The notes: generated by a model from the letters alone, not told the origin. Counted from the first letter of the stretch, positions 1 to 8,677 are shown. The stretch is 64,000 nt of DNA from Porphyromonas sp. oral taxon 275 (GCF_018127745.1 NZ_CP072333.1:744001-808000), one strand, 5' to 3'. Program-made: numbers and translations.

Positions 1-834
1 TGTGGCGATCCAGGAGGAGAGGCAGCTGACGAGGACCCCCACGAGGAGGACGCATAGGGCGATGATGCCCAGCTGGAGCGGGCTGCAGAGCTGGAGCAGA
101 GCGTAGCCGAAGAAGTCCTGGCTGAACCATGTGAGCCCCGCGATCAGCCCGAGGGCGATGACGCCCCCGCCCAGCCCGTCGAGCATGGCGCTGCCGATGA
201 AGGGGCGGCGTACGAAGCCTGGGCGCGCGCCGAGGAGCGACAGGGTACGGATGCGCATGCGCTGCGAGTAGATGACGAGCCCCGTAGCAGTGTTGATCTG
301 CAGGAAGCTCACCAGGAGATGGAGGCCGAGGAAGGCCCAGAGGATGTAGCGGATGGTCTGTAGATTGCGCGCAGCGCTGCTCCACTGCGTCTGCTGGTCG
401 CTGTAGCCCTCGGAGCGGCGTAGGATGGGCTCGCGCTTCATCAGCTGCTCGAGGCTGTCGGGATGGGTGTAGGCGGGCTGCAGGTAGACCTTCATCAGGG
501 GCTGCAGCGGGTTATAGCCCAGTAGTTTGGTGGGGTCCTCTCCGAGTAGCGAGGATAGGGAGCGGGCGGCGCTATCGGCAGAGATAAGCTCTACGTGATG
601 CACCCAGGGTGCTTGCTTGAGCTGGATGATGCTGGTCTGAGGGCTGGCTGCCTCCTGCTCGCTGAGCTCTATGGTCAGGCTCATGCGGGACTGGATGGAG
701 GAGCTGAGCCCCTGCTCGAGGGCATAGACGAGGCCGAGGATGCCGAGCATGAAGAGGGTAAAGGTGATGCTGATGAAGCTCAGCAGACGTGCATAGCGCA
801 GCGTCGAGGATTGTTTGGCTTTGGGGGCACCCAT
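1..834 (-). CDS. ftsX: Cell division protein FtsX (3' end cut by window start)
   Basis: Reading the minus strand from the ATG at 834 gives 278 codons open to the window edge. The protein has a short basic N-terminus (MGAPKAKQSS), a first membrane segment (about residues 17-35, FISITFTLFMLGILGLVYAL), a roughly 120-residue periplasmic region, then a membrane segment beginning IRYILWAFLGLHLLVSF and the permease-type motif RMRIRTLSLLGARPGFVRRPF, followed by two further hydrophobic stretches. This is the FtsX layout: the integral partner of the FtsE ATPase, which links division to peptidoglycan hydrolase control. Bacteroidota FtsX is near 290 residues, so only a short C-terminus is missing. A TAnnTTTG box lies about 75 bp upstream. 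No ftsE is next to it. The family call is confident; the exact role in this organism is inferred. Confidence 0.85.
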   Translation of the reverse strand, partial: MGAPKAKQSSTLRYARLLSFISITFTLFMLGILGLVYALEQGLSSSIQSRMSLTIELSEQEAASPQTSIIQLKQAPWVHHVELISADSAARSLSSLLGEDPTKLLGYNPLQPLMKVYLQPAYTHPDSLEQLMKREPILRRSEGYSDQQTQWSSAARNLQTIRYILWAFLGLHLLVSFLQINTATGLVIYSQRMRIRTLSLLGARPGFVRRPFIGSAMLDGLGGGVIALGLIAGLTWFSQDFFGYALLQLCSPLQLGIIALCVLLVGVLVSCLSSWIAT

Positions 835-909
835 CTGTATGGTTTATTCCGAGTTCGCTTACCTTCTAGTTCCTGTCCCTAAGACTCTATAATAGGGGCA
901 ATTTGCGCA

Positions 910-917
910 CAAAGATA
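910..917 (-). promoter_or_regulatory. -7 box upstream of ftsX
   Basis: Minus-strand TATCTTTG, matching the Bacteroidota -7 consensus TAnnTTTG, about 75 bp before the ftsX ATG. No clear -33 TTG was seen at the usual distance. Confidence 0.5.
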
Positions 918-1010
918 GTCATAATTGCTGGTATAGTGCGCGAGGCGCTTGCCCTAGCTGCACACGGAGCTGTGTCACGGCGCGGCGCGTGATGGGATGA
1001 GGAGAAGGAT

Positions 1011-1051
1011 ACAGCCCCCAGCCGAGGTCTAGGCCTTCGGCTGGGGGCTGT
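1011..1051 (-). terminator. Hairpin after ispF
   Basis: Perfect 15-bp inverted repeat (1011-1025 with 1037-1051) around an 11-nt loop, just downstream of the ispF stop on the minus strand. The tract following it in the minus direction is pyrimidine-rich rather than a pure T run, so it may be an imperfect intrinsic terminator. Confidence 0.6.
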
Positions 1052-1072
1052 GCTGTCTGTGGAGGCTGTGTG

Positions 1073-1567
1073 CTAGAGCGCCTCGCGCAGGGCGATCAAG
1101 GCCGTCGCGTAGGCGGCCATCCCTTCGCTGCGCCCGACGAAGCCTAGGCGCTCCGAGGTCGTAGCCTTCAGCGAGATAGCCTCGACCTCAAGGCCCATGA
1201 TGCCCGCCATCACCTGACGCATCTGGGGAATGTGTGGGTTGAGCTTGGGCGCCTCGGCTGCGATCGTCGCGTCGATGTTGCCCAGCTCATAGCCGGCCTC
1301 ACGTACCAGCTGGCATACGCGCTCGAGGAGGATCTTGCTGTCGATGCCCTTGTACTGCATGTCCGAGGGGGGGAAGTGGACGCCGATGTCGCCCAGGGCT
1401 GCGGCGCCAAGGAGCGCATCGCAGACGGCGTGCAGCAGGACGTCCGCGTCGGAGTGGCCCTCTAGCCCGAGTTCGTGGGGGATCTTGATCCCGCCGAGCC
1501 ACAGGTCATAGCCTGGCTCCAGGCGGTGCACATCGTAGCCGAAGCCGGTACGGAATGGTATCTTCAT
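1073..1567 (-). CDS. ispF: 2-C-methyl-D-erythritol 2,4-cyclodiphosphate synthase
   Basis: 164 residues, the normal length for IspF. This cytoplasmic zinc enzyme of the MEP isoprenoid pathway converts CDP-methylerythritol 2-phosphate to the cyclic diphosphate and releases CMP. The metal ligands are visible as D12-x-H14 (YDVH) and H46 in DADVLLHAVCDALLGA; the C-terminal SERLGFVGRSEGMAAYA block is also typical. It lies 34 bp downstream of porV in the same orientation and is followed by a hairpin, so porV-ispF is probably one transcript. ispG of the same pathway is elsewhere in the window (38037-39812). Confidence 0.97.
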   Translation of the reverse strand: MKIPFRTGFGYDVHRLEPGYDLWLGGIKIPHELGLEGHSDADVLLHAVCDALLGAAALGDIGVHFPPSDMQYKGIDSKILLERVCQLVREAGYELGNIDATIAAEAPKLNPHIPQMRQVMAGIMGLEVEAISLKATTSERLGFVGRSEGMAAYATALIALREAL

Positions 1568-1601
1568 CGCTTTACTTGATAGATGGTGTTGCGTGTGGAC
1601 T

Positions 1602-2768
1602 TTACTTGAGGAGCTCGCGCAGCCCTTCGTAGTCGAGGCCTAGGGATAGGCGGAAGGTCTGGTCGAGCGGATTGTGCTTGATCGTGCTGATGAGGTAGGA
1701 GGCGTCTAGGCGGAAGGCCTTGAGGCGCAGTCCTACCCCCGAGGTCAGTGCCTGTAGGTTGCCCTTGGTGGGGTGGAGGTAGCTATAGCCCAGGCGCACA
1801 TAGAAGCGCTGGTCAAAGCTGTATTCTGCCCCGAGCGCCCAGCGCACCTCGTGAAGCTCCTCCTTGAGGCCGTCGGGGGCGTCGCTCAGGCTGCGGAAGA
1901 TCCCCGCGATGGAGGAGGTGTCGTAGTAGCGCTGGCGTGCGGCGGCATCGTCGCCCATGATGGGACTCGGGACGAGCAGCTTGCTAGCCTCGATATGTAG
2001 GGCTAGGCTGTGCACCTGGTCGATCGGGTAGCTGAGTCCCGTGCCTAGGCTGAGCTTGGTGGGGATGAAGGAGCTGGTCAGTCCGTCGTCGAAGCTCATC
2101 TTCGTCCCTATGTTGCTTAGGTTGAAGCCCAGCGTCCAGAGACTCTCGCTCGATCCTATGCGTAGATCCCGCTGCAGGTAGCCCGCGACATCGGCGGCGA
2201 AGGCCGAGCCCGCACGCTGATCCCCGCTGCCGTCGAGGGCAGAGTGCATGTAGCGTAGGGCGACAGCGAGGGAGAAGCTGCGGCTGAGCGCACGCGAATA
2301 GCTTAGGTCAAGGGCGTACTCGTTGGGCCGTACATCCCCGAGGCTATTCCCCTGAGCGTCGTAGCGCACCTGTGTACCGCTGGCGAAGTAGCGTAGGCTC
2401 GCGCCCACGGCCTGCGGTGTCTCGCCGCCTAGGCTGTAGTAGCCGCCTAGCTGCATCAGCGCGATGCCGCTGGTCAGGCGTGAGAGCCAAGGGGTGTAGC
2501 CGAGGCTGAGCCCCGCACGCTCGGGGAGGAAGGCGTACTTGGCAGGATTCCAATGCTGGGCGTAGACGTCAGGCGTCGTCGCCACGCCCTGGTCCCCTAG
2601 GGCGGCACTGCGCGCATCGGGGGCTATCTGTAGCGAGGGCATCGCCGTGAGGATGGGGCGGTAGACCTCGGTCGTCTGCGCTGCGGCTTGCCCAGCCCCG
2701 ACGAGGAGCCCGAGGGCGAGGAGGCTGTGCTGGAGCACGGCCTTATGCTTTGGGATAAGTCTCTTCAT
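1602..2768 (-). CDS. porV: Type IX secretion outer-membrane protein PorV (LptO)
   Basis: About 388 residues from the ATG at 2768 (MKRLIPKHK), which gives a clean signal peptide ending in AAAQ; an upstream ATG at 2786 would add only six residues (MIPTLY). The mature start carries the PorV signature PDARSAALGDQGVATTPDVYAQHWNPAKYAF, followed by repeated amphipathic beta-strands (SLGYTPWLSRL, GGYYSLGGETPQ, SLRYFASGTQVRY) expected of a FadL-like barrel. PorV is the shuttle that collects CTD-bearing cargo from the T9SS translocon and brings it to the PorU sortase. porU is not adjacent in this window. A TAnnTTTG box lies at 2831-2838. The family call rests on remembered similarity to P. gingivalis PG27/LptO and is strong. 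Confidence 0.9.
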   Translation of the reverse strand: MKRLIPKHKAVLQHSLLALGLLVGAGQAAAQTTEVYRPILTAMPSLQIAPDARSAALGDQGVATTPDVYAQHWNPAKYAFLPERAGLSLGYTPWLSRLTSGIALMQLGGYYSLGGETPQAVGASLRYFASGTQVRYDAQGNSLGDVRPNEYALDLSYSRALSRSFSLAVALRYMHSALDGSGDQRAGSAFAADVAGYLQRDLRIGSSESLWTLGFNLSNIGTKMSFDDGLTSSFIPTKLSLGTGLSYPIDQVHSLALHIEASKLLVPSPIMGDDAAARQRYYDTSSIAGIFRSLSDAPDGLKEELHEVRWALGAEYSFDQRFYVRLGYSYLHPTKGNLQALTSGVGLRLKAFRLDASYLISTIKHNPLDQTFRLSLGLDYEGLRELLK

Positions 2769-2830
2769 ATATAATGTAGGGATCACACGTGTCGCGCTGC
2801 GCCCGAAGGCTGGGAGCCCGCTTGACGAGA

Positions 2831-2838
2831 CAAAGATA
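2831..2838 (-). promoter_or_regulatory. -7 box for porV-ispF
   Basis: Minus-strand TATCTTTG about 60 bp upstream of the preferred porV start, compatible with either candidate start codon. Confidence 0.55.
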
Positions 2839-3529
2839 AGCCATTTCCCTAGCCCTAGGCTAGCAGGAGGAGCTTGGGGCTCCGAGACTCCTTATTATAT
2901 ATAGCTGCGCTGGATCGACTATCGGGCGGAGCGCTTGCCTTAGTTTCGTCTCCCTTCGGCTGCTCCAAGACCCGCCTTTACGCTCTCGGGAATGCGGATA
3001 GGGAGGCTATCTGTCTCCGCCGCTTGGCTAAGTCAAAGCGCCCACTATCCAAGCCCTAGAGACGGTGCCCCATAAGTCGCCCCGAGGCCACGGATAGCCG
3101 TCGCCGAGTTGATCCCCTAGCGGAGCTGAGGAAAGTAATATAATATCTAGGGAAAAGTAATATAACTTTTGGCTGAAAGTAATATAACTTCTCCCGAGAA
3201 GTAATATAACATTGCTCGAGAAGTAATATAACTTTGCTCGCCCAGCCTTATCCTAGAGCTCGGGGAGCCTCCCACGCGGCGGGACCGAGGGGCTACTTAT
3301 AGCTCGAGAAGGGGCAAGGTGCAGCGTGCCCCCTGTGCTAGGGAGGGTGGCTAGCAGCGTGGCTAGGGGTCGTCCACTGCGTCGCTTGATTTCCCTCTGT
3401 GCCAAGTATCGCTACTCGCCCAGCCGCTTGAGGGCGCCGTCGGAGTAAGTAGGGGGCGTCATGTTGTGCATTGGGTGCATGCCTATAGTTGCTTGGGGGG
3501 CGTGCTTCAGGTCGAATATGTACCCATAC
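2839..3529. other. Long intergenic region without a supported gene
   Basis: This gap between divergent porV and the small GlsB-like gene holds the AT-rich 22-bp repeat array at 3131-3236 and otherwise GC-rich sequence. A 61-codon open frame at 2874-3059 has no recognisable domain, no promoter and no conserved context, so I do not call it a gene. Confidence 0.6.
3131..3236. repeat. Tandem array of five AT-rich 22-bp repeats
   Basis: The core AGTAATATAA starts at 3134, 3156, 3178, 3200 and 3222, exactly 22 bp apart. Each unit is an 18-bp near-palindrome of the form RAAAGTAATATAACTTTT with AAAAGT/ACTTTT arms, followed by a 4-bp spacer (aggg, ggct, cccg, ctcg). The first unit is the most diverged in its right arm. 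The array stands out as AT-rich inside GC-rich DNA. Its spacing matches the other two repeat families in the window although the sequence differs. Confidence 0.9.
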
Positions 3530-3560
3530 TTGTAGTTTGAATGAATAAGGCTTACCTTTG
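3530..3560 (+). promoter_or_regulatory. Promoter of the GlsB/YeaQ-like gene
   Basis: TTG at 3530-3532, a 20-nt gap, then TACCTTTG at 3553-3560, a good Bacteroidota sigma-ABfr promoter 25 bp before the ATG. It overlaps the upstream in-frame start at 3558, which is why the start at 3585 is preferred. Confidence 0.6.
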
Positions 3561-3584
3561 CTTCATAACTTAATACTAATAACT

Positions 3585-3839
3585 ATGGGTATTATCGCAT
3601 CACTTATCGTTGGAGCCATCGCGGGATGGCTGGGAGGAAAGATTTATAAGGGCAGTGGACTAGGCCTTATCGGGAATATCATCGTTGGTATCCTTGGCGG
3701 TGGCGTGGGGTCTTGGCTCCTGGATCGCCTATTCCACACCTCGCTCGGAGAGGGCTGGTTTGCCTCCATCCTGACGGGCGCTATTGGCGCTATCGTCATT
3801 CTCTTCGTGCTGAATCTAGTGTTTGGAAAGAAGAAGTAA
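3585..3839 (+). CDS. GlsB/YeaQ/YmgE family small stress-associated membrane protein
   Basis: 84 residues from the ATG at 3585 (MGIIASLIVG). It is almost entirely hydrophobic: three membrane segments (IIASLIVGAIAGWLGG, LGLIGNIIVGILGGGVGSWLL, WFASILTGAIGAIVILFVLNLV) with glycine-zipper spacing and a basic KKK tail. This is the transglycosylase-associated/GlsB family, small inner-membrane proteins linked to general stress responses; biochemical function is unknown. The conserved GxIGNIIVGILGG block is clear. It sits alone with its own promoter and a strong terminator. The longer frame starting at 3558 is rejected because it begins inside the -7 box. Confidence 0.88.
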   Translation: MGIIASLIVGAIAGWLGGKIYKGSGLGLIGNIIVGILGGGVGSWLLDRLFHTSLGEGWFASILTGAIGAIVILFVLNLVFGKKK

Positions 3840-3900
3840 GGAAGGGAGACCAGGCATTTTGATGCCTGCTGTCTTATCCCTGACTATCTCTCTGATGAAT

Positions 3901-3937
3901 GGAAAGCCCCAAGACCTCTATGGCCTTGGGGCTTTCC
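3901..3937 (+). terminator. Terminator hairpin after the GlsB-like gene
   Basis: Perfect 13-bp inverted repeat (3901-3913 with 3925-3937) enclosing an 11-nt loop, about 60 bp after the stop codon. The arms end in GGAAAG/CTTTCC. Confidence 0.7.
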
Positions 3938-4238
3938 ATTGTATGCTTGCCGAGGGCTAGTCCCTGCAGGCAGTGCAGTAGTTGGGCTCTCTAGCTGGGC
4001 TCCCAAGGGGGCTCTCGATAGTCCGATTGCTGCGCCTCGTAGAGCCTAGGACGTAGGGAGCTAGCGCTGTGACGCTCGCTGATTGAGCTGTGCCCTTTGA
4101 CGAGGCAGGGTGCTCGCATCCCTTAAGGAACGAAGGTGAGACGAAGTGGGACTAAGCCCGCCCGCTTAGCTGGGCGCAATCTTACCTGCCAGCCCCCTTC
4201 GCTCCAGTACTTTTCCCGTAGGCCTCAGGATAAATGTG
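3938..4238. other. Intergenic region before lysS
   Basis: About 300 bp of GC-rich sequence between the terminator and the lysS promoter. I see no open frame with support, no RNA gene and no repeat array in it. Confidence 0.5.
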
Positions 4239-4246
4239 TATCTTTG
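4239..4246 (+). promoter_or_regulatory. -7 box for the lysS operon
   Basis: TATCTTTG 37 bp upstream of the lysS ATG. The -33 side is only a TTTTCC stretch at a somewhat long distance, so only the -7 element is claimed. Confidence 0.55.
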
Positions 4247-4282
4247 CCTTTGTTAATAGGACAAAGGAATTAAAGCCATATA

Positions 4283-6025
4283 ATGAACATCAATATCTTA
4301 GAGCTGAGCGAGCAGGAGAGCTTCCGCCGTCGTAGTCTGGAGGAGCTTCGCGCCCTTGGCATTAACCCTTATCCCGCAGAGGAGTACGAAGTGACAGGAC
4401 ATGCCCGAGAGATCCTCGATAGCTTCGAGGACGAGGCACCCCGCCGCCAGGTGCGTGTGGCAGGACGTGTCATGGGGCGTCGTATCATGGGGAAGGCCTC
4501 CTTCCTCGAGCTGCAGGATGCTACGGGGCGCATACAGATCTACATCACGCGCGACGAGCTCTGCCCTGGAGAGGACAAGGCGCTCTACAATAGCGTGGTG
4601 AAGAAGCTGATGGATATTGGTGACTTCATCGGGGTGGAGGGCGAAGTCTTCCGCACCCAGATGGGGGAGATCTCCGTCCACGCCCACAGCCTGACCTTCC
4701 TGGCGAAGGCACTGCGCCCACTGCCCGTGGTCAAGGAGAAGGACGGCCAGACCTTCGATAGCTTCACGGACCCTGAGCTGCGCTTCCGCCAGCGCTACGT
4801 CGACCTCGTGGTCAATAGCGGGGTGAAGGACATCTTCCTCAAGCGTACGAAGACCTTCACGGCGATGCGCCAGTTCTTCAATGATCGCGGCTACATCGAG
4901 GTAGATACGCCCGTGCTGCAGCCTATCCCTGGTGGAGCAGCGGCGCGCCCCTTCATCACGCATCACAATGCGCTGGACATCCCCCTCTATCTGCGTATCG
5001 CCAATGAGCTCTACCTCAAGCGCCTCATCGTCGGTGGCTTCGAGGGCGTCTACGAGTTCAGCCGCAACTTCCGTAACGAGGGGATGGACCGCACGCACAA
5101 CCCCGAGTTCACCGCCATGGAGATCTATGTCTCCTATAAGGACTACAACTGGATGATGGCCTTCACCGAGCAGATGCTGGAGTACATCTGCATGCAGGTG
5201 CTTGGCACGACGAAGGTGAAGGTAGGGGAGCGCGAGATCGACTTCAAGGCTCCCTACAAGCGTATCTCCATGCTCGACGCGATCAAGGAGCATACGGGTA
5301 TCGATATCAGTGCTATGGATGAGGCTGAGCTGCGCGCGACCTGCCAGCAGCTCGGCATCGAGGTGGACGAGACGATGGGCGTAGGCAAGCTGATTGATGA
5401 GATCTTCGGCGAGAAGTGCGAGGGCAGCTACATCCAGCCTACCTTCATCACCGACTACCCCAAGGAGATGTCCCCGCTGACCAAGGAGCATCGCTCCAAT
5501 CCCCACCTCACCGAGCGCTTCGAGCTTATGGTCAATGGCAAGGAGCTGGCCAATGCCTACTCCGAGCTCAACGACCCGATCGACCAGCGCGAGCGCTTCG
5601 AGGAACAGCTCCGCCTCTCGGAGAAGGGCGATGACGAGGCTATGTTCATTGACAATGACTTCCTCCGTGCCCTGGAGTACGGCATGCCTCCGACCAGTGG
5701 CATGGGTATAGGTATGGACCGCCTGGTGATGCTGCTGACGGGTCAGGAGAGCATCCAGGAGGTGCTTCTCTTCCCCCAGATGCGTCCCGAGAAGGTGGCT
5801 CCCCGCGACAAGAAGGAGGTCTTCGCCGCCGCAGGTATCTCCGAGGAATGGGTGCCCGTACTGCACAAGGCTGGCTACCTCACCCTCGAGGCTGTGCAGA
5901 GCGAGGAGAAGCCCGGGCGTCTCCTGCAGCAGCTCATGGATATCAAGAAGAAGTATCAGCTCGACTTAGCACCGCTGACGCTCGAGACCGTCACCGCATG
6001 GACCGAGGGCGGAGCTAAGGCTTAG
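4283..6025 (+). CDS. lysS: Lysyl-tRNA synthetase (class II)
   Basis: 580 residues. It attaches lysine to tRNA-Lys. The N-terminal OB-fold anticodon-binding domain is seen at about 55-150 (VRVAGRVMGRRIMGKASFLELQD). The class II core follows, with motif 2 FRNEGMDRTHNPEFT and motif 3 GMGIGMDRLVMLL, then FPQMRPEK. A C-terminal extension of about 65 residues after the catalytic core (from KEVFAAAGISEEWV) makes it longer than the E. coli enzyme; such extensions are usual in Bacteroidales. The ATG at 4283 follows the -7 box by 37 bp. gpsA starts 11 bp after the stop, so this is the first gene of a six-gene run. Confidence 0.97.
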   Translation: MNINILELSEQESFRRRSLEELRALGINPYPAEEYEVTGHAREILDSFEDEAPRRQVRVAGRVMGRRIMGKASFLELQDATGRIQIYITRDELCPGEDKALYNSVVKKLMDIGDFIGVEGEVFRTQMGEISVHAHSLTFLAKALRPLPVVKEKDGQTFDSFTDPELRFRQRYVDLVVNSGVKDIFLKRTKTFTAMRQFFNDRGYIEVDTPVLQPIPGGAAARPFITHHNALDIPLYLRIANELYLKRLIVGGFEGVYEFSRNFRNEGMDRTHNPEFTAMEIYVSYKDYNWMMAFTEQMLEYICMQVLGTTKVKVGEREIDFKAPYKRISMLDAIKEHTGIDISAMDEAELRATCQQLGIEVDETMGVGKLIDEIFGEKCEGSYIQPTFITDYPKEMSPLTKEHRSNPHLTERFELMVNGKELANAYSELNDPIDQRERFEEQLRLSEKGDDEAMFIDNDFLRALEYGMPPTSGMGIGMDRLVMLLTGQESIQEVLLFPQMRPEKVAPRDKKEVFAAAGISEEWVPVLHKAGYLTLEAVQSEEKPGRLLQQLMDIKKKYQLDLAPLTLETVTAWTEGGAKA

Positions 6026-6036
6026 ATCATAGGCTT

Positions 6037-7065
6037 ATGGCTATAGCAGATCCAGTGCCCAGCTTACCTGGGCGTGTAGGCATACTCGGCGGAGGGAGCT
6101 GGGCTACGGCTCTGGCGAAGATCGTCTTGACGAAGCAGCCCCAGATCAACTGGCTGCTGCGCACCTCGACGCATGTCAAGGAGTTCACGCGCCTCGGGCA
6201 TAACCCGAGCTACTTGACCTCCGTAGCCTTCGACACCTCACGGATTACCTTCTTCACCGACTCGGACGTCAATGACTTCTTCCGAGCCTGTGATACGGTG
6301 ATCCTCGCGACCCCCTCTCCCTACATCCGCTACTACCTCAAGCGGGTACGCAACTCGGTCATCCGCCCCAAGCTCGTCATCAACGCGATCAAGGGCATGG
6401 TCCCTGAGGAGAACATCCTCATCTCGGACTACCTGCAGGAGTACAAGGAGCTGAAGCCCGGGCAGATCGCCGTCATCGCTGGCCCCTGCCACGCTGAGGA
6501 GATCGCCAAGGATAGGATGTCCTACCTCACGGTGGGCTGCTTCGACCTCGGCAAGGCCAAGATGCTGAGCGAGGAGCTCTTCAGTAACGAGTACGTCCAC
6601 TGCGCCGTCAGCCGCGACGTCGTCGGCATCGAGTACGCCGCAGTGCTCAAGAATATCTACGCCATAGCCTCGGGGATCTGCCATGGGATGAACCTCGGGG
6701 ACAACTTCCAGTCCGTCCTCATCTCCAACGCGATCGCCGAGATGAGCCACTTCGTCAATACGGTGCACCTCCTTTCGCGTGACGTCACCGAGTCCGTCTA
6801 CCTCGGTGACCTCTTGGTGACGGCCTACTCGAGCTACAGCCGCAATCGTACCTTCGGCAACATGATCGGTAAGGGCTACAGCGTGCGCGCCGCTCAGATG
6901 GAGATGAACATGGTGGCCGAGGGCTACTACGGAGCCAAGTGTGTCCACGAGATCAACCAGCGCTACCAGGTGACGATGCCCATCTGTAAGGCCGTCTATG
7001 ATATTCTCTACGGCGGCGCTCCCGTTGAGCAGACGATCCGTCAGCTCAGCACCCTCTTCAAGTAG
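6037..7065 (+). CDS. gpsA: NAD(P)-dependent glycerol-3-phosphate dehydrogenase
   Basis: 342 residues, normal length. It reduces dihydroxyacetone phosphate to sn-glycerol 3-phosphate for phospholipid synthesis in the cytoplasm. The N-terminal Rossmann motif GILGGGSWATALAKI (about 15-29) binds the nucleotide. NAIKGM, the IAGPCHAEEIA block and VLKNIYAIASGI, which carries the catalytic lysine, are typical of the family. It lies 11 bp after lysS and about 55 bp before the deacetylase gene, consistent with one operon. Confidence 0.96.
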   Translation: MAIADPVPSLPGRVGILGGGSWATALAKIVLTKQPQINWLLRTSTHVKEFTRLGHNPSYLTSVAFDTSRITFFTDSDVNDFFRACDTVILATPSPYIRYYLKRVRNSVIRPKLVINAIKGMVPEENILISDYLQEYKELKPGQIAVIAGPCHAEEIAKDRMSYLTVGCFDLGKAKMLSEELFSNEYVHCAVSRDVVGIEYAAVLKNIYAIASGICHGMNLGDNFQSVLISNAIAEMSHFVNTVHLLSRDVTESVYLGDLLVTAYSSYSRNRTFGNMIGKGYSVRAAQMEMNMVAEGYYGAKCVHEINQRYQVTMPICKAVYDILYGGAPVEQTIRQLSTLFK

Positions 7066-7121
7066 TCGAGGTGCGGTAGTGCACCCCTCACCCCTTCCTC
7101 TTCCTATCCTTCCCCTTGGTG

Positions 7122-7910
7122 ATGACTAAGCCGCAGCGTATCCTCCTGAGCTTCGACGTCGAGGAGTTCGACGTGCCTCGCGAGCATGGTGTAGACCTCC
7201 CGATGGAGGAGCAGGTGCGTATCTCCACGATCGGGACGCACGCCCTGCTGGACGTGCTGAAGCGCCACGGCGTACGTGCGACGATCTTCTGCACGGCCAA
7301 CTTCGCCCTCCGTGCCCCCGAGGTCTTACAGCGCATCCTAGACGAGGGGCACGAGCTGGCCTCCCATGGCTACTACCACTGGACCTTCGAGCCCAGTGAC
7401 CTGAAGAAGTCTAAGGACGCCCTCGAGCAGCTCTCGGGGCGAGCGGTCCGCGGCTATCGCCAGGCACGTATGATGCCTGTGCCCGAGGCCGAGGTAGCAC
7501 GTGCGGGCTACTGCTACAATAGCTCGCTGCATCCGACCTTCATCCCAGGGCGCTACATGCACCTCACCGCCCCACGCACCTACTTCATGCAAGAGGGTGT
7601 GATGCAGATCCCCGCCTCAGTGACGCCGCTCCTGCGCTTCCCGCTCTTCTGGCTCTCCTGCCACAACCTCCCCTTCTTCCTCTATCGCTGGCTCTGTCGC
7701 CGCACGCTGCGGCACGACGGCTACCTCGTCGTCTATTTCCATCCCTGGGAGTTCTACCAGCTGGACGAGCACCCCGAGCTAAGGCTCCCGCGCATCATCC
7801 GCAATCAGTCGGGGCGCGGGATGATCGACCGCCTGGACCGCTGGATCGCGGGCTTCCTGGCTGAGGGGGCGAGCTTCGTGACCTTCTCTGAGTTCGTCGA
7901 CACACTATAA
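7122..7910 (+). CDS. Polysaccharide deacetylase family protein
   Basis: 262 residues from the ATG at 7122; earlier TTG and GTG codons in frame are less likely starts. It has the NodB-type deacetylase fold of carbohydrate esterase family 4: LLSFDVEEFD near residues 9-17 supplies the catalytic and metal-binding aspartates, and GHELASHGYYHW near 78-88 supplies the two metal-binding histidines. RGYRQARM and YLVVYFHPWEF are the later motifs. This subgroup resembles the deacetylases found with exopolysaccharide or glycan operons. No signal peptide is visible, so it probably acts in the cytoplasm. It is followed by a SIMPL protein and two glycosyltransferases; a role in building a surface glycan is inferred. 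Confidence 0.85.
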   Translation: MTKPQRILLSFDVEEFDVPREHGVDLPMEEQVRISTIGTHALLDVLKRHGVRATIFCTANFALRAPEVLQRILDEGHELASHGYYHWTFEPSDLKKSKDALEQLSGRAVRGYRQARMMPVPEAEVARAGYCYNSSLHPTFIPGRYMHLTAPRTYFMQEGVMQIPASVTPLLRFPLFWLSCHNLPFFLYRWLCRRTLRHDGYLVVYFHPWEFYQLDEHPELRLPRIIRNQSGRGMIDRLDRWIAGFLAEGASFVTFSEFVDTL

Positions 7911-7930
7911 TCCCTACACTACATCATCCT

Positions 7931-8677
7931 ATGCAGATCAATCGTAACCTCATCGCCGCTAGTGCCATCGCCGCTGTGGCACTCGTGGCCTCGGTCTTCC
8001 TCCTGGCGGGGGGCATGAAGGGCTTCCGTAGCCGCAGTGCCAAGACCATCGCTGTGACGGGTAAGGCTGAGCGTACCTTCACCTCGGACCTGATTGTCTG
8101 GACGGCGACCATCAACAGCGAGTCGCTTACCCTTTCGACGGCTTACTCCGAGCTCAAGGAGAGGCAGAAGGCCGTCGCCGACTACCTCAAGTCCAAGCAG
8201 ATCTCTGCCGATGCCATCACCTACAGCAGTGTGGACATCACCAAGCAGCATGATAGCTTCTATGACTCCGAGGGTAGCCGCGTGGTCTCGACCTTCCGTG
8301 GCTACCTGCTGAAGCAGACTGTCACCATCTCCTCCAAGGACATCCACTCCATCGAGGCCGTGTCGCGACAGATCTCTGAGCTCATCAACCAAGGGATAGA
8401 GATCGAGTCTGGTGCTCCCCGCTACTACTATACGAAGCTCAATGAGCTGAAGATCCAGATGCTCAAGGAGGCTGCCGAGGACGCGCGTAACCGAGCTAAG
8501 GTCGTAGCCGAGGGCGGCGACAGCCAGCTCGGGAGCCTAGAGCGCTCCTCTATGGGCGTCTTCCAGATCGTCGGTGAGAACAGCGACGAGGACTTCAGCT
8601 GGGGAGGCTCCTTCAATACCAGCTCGAAGGTCAAGACCGCTAGCATCACCGTCAGCTCTACCTACGCGATCAAGTAG
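7931..8677 (+). CDS. SIMPL (DUF541) domain protein
   Basis: 248 residues. One N-terminal membrane segment (about 8-27, LIAASAIAAVALVASVFLLAGG) anchors a periplasmic domain that starts TIAVTGKAERTFTSDLIVWTATI, the typical opening of the SIMPL/DUF541 family, and contains YSSVDITKQ and the KVVAEGGDSQLGSLERSSMGVF block. Molecular function is unknown for most members; in other bacteria the family is tied to outer-membrane or signalling roles. It begins 20 bp after the deacetylase and its TAG stop overlaps the GTG start of the next gene by one base (TAGTG), suggesting translational coupling. Confidence 0.85.
   Translation: MQINRNLIAASAIAAVALVASVFLLAGGMKGFRSRSAKTIAVTGKAERTFTSDLIVWTATINSESLTLSTAYSELKERQKAVADYLKSKQISADAITYSSVDITKQHDSFYDSEGSRVVSTFRGYLLKQTVTISSKDIHSIEAVSRQISELINQGIEIESGAPRYYYTKLNELKIQMLKEAAEDARNRAKVVAEGGDSQLGSLERSSMGVFQIVGENSDEDFSWGGSFNTSSKVKTASITVSSTYAIK

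Noticed and set aside
2874..3059. 61-codon open frame in the porV upstream gap
   Set aside because: No domain, promoter or conserved context; the frame is short enough for chance in this composition.
3131..3236. Replication origin iterons
   Set aside because: Evenly spaced 22-bp AT-rich repeats resemble plasmid iterons, but no rep gene or dnaA is nearby and the context is chromosomal; kept only as a repeat array.
4298..5866. 522-codon open frame antisense to lysS
   Set aside because: Shadow frame of a GC-rich gene with strong third-position bias; the composition (long runs of Leu, Val, His, Asp) is not that of a real protein, and lysS on the other strand is certain.
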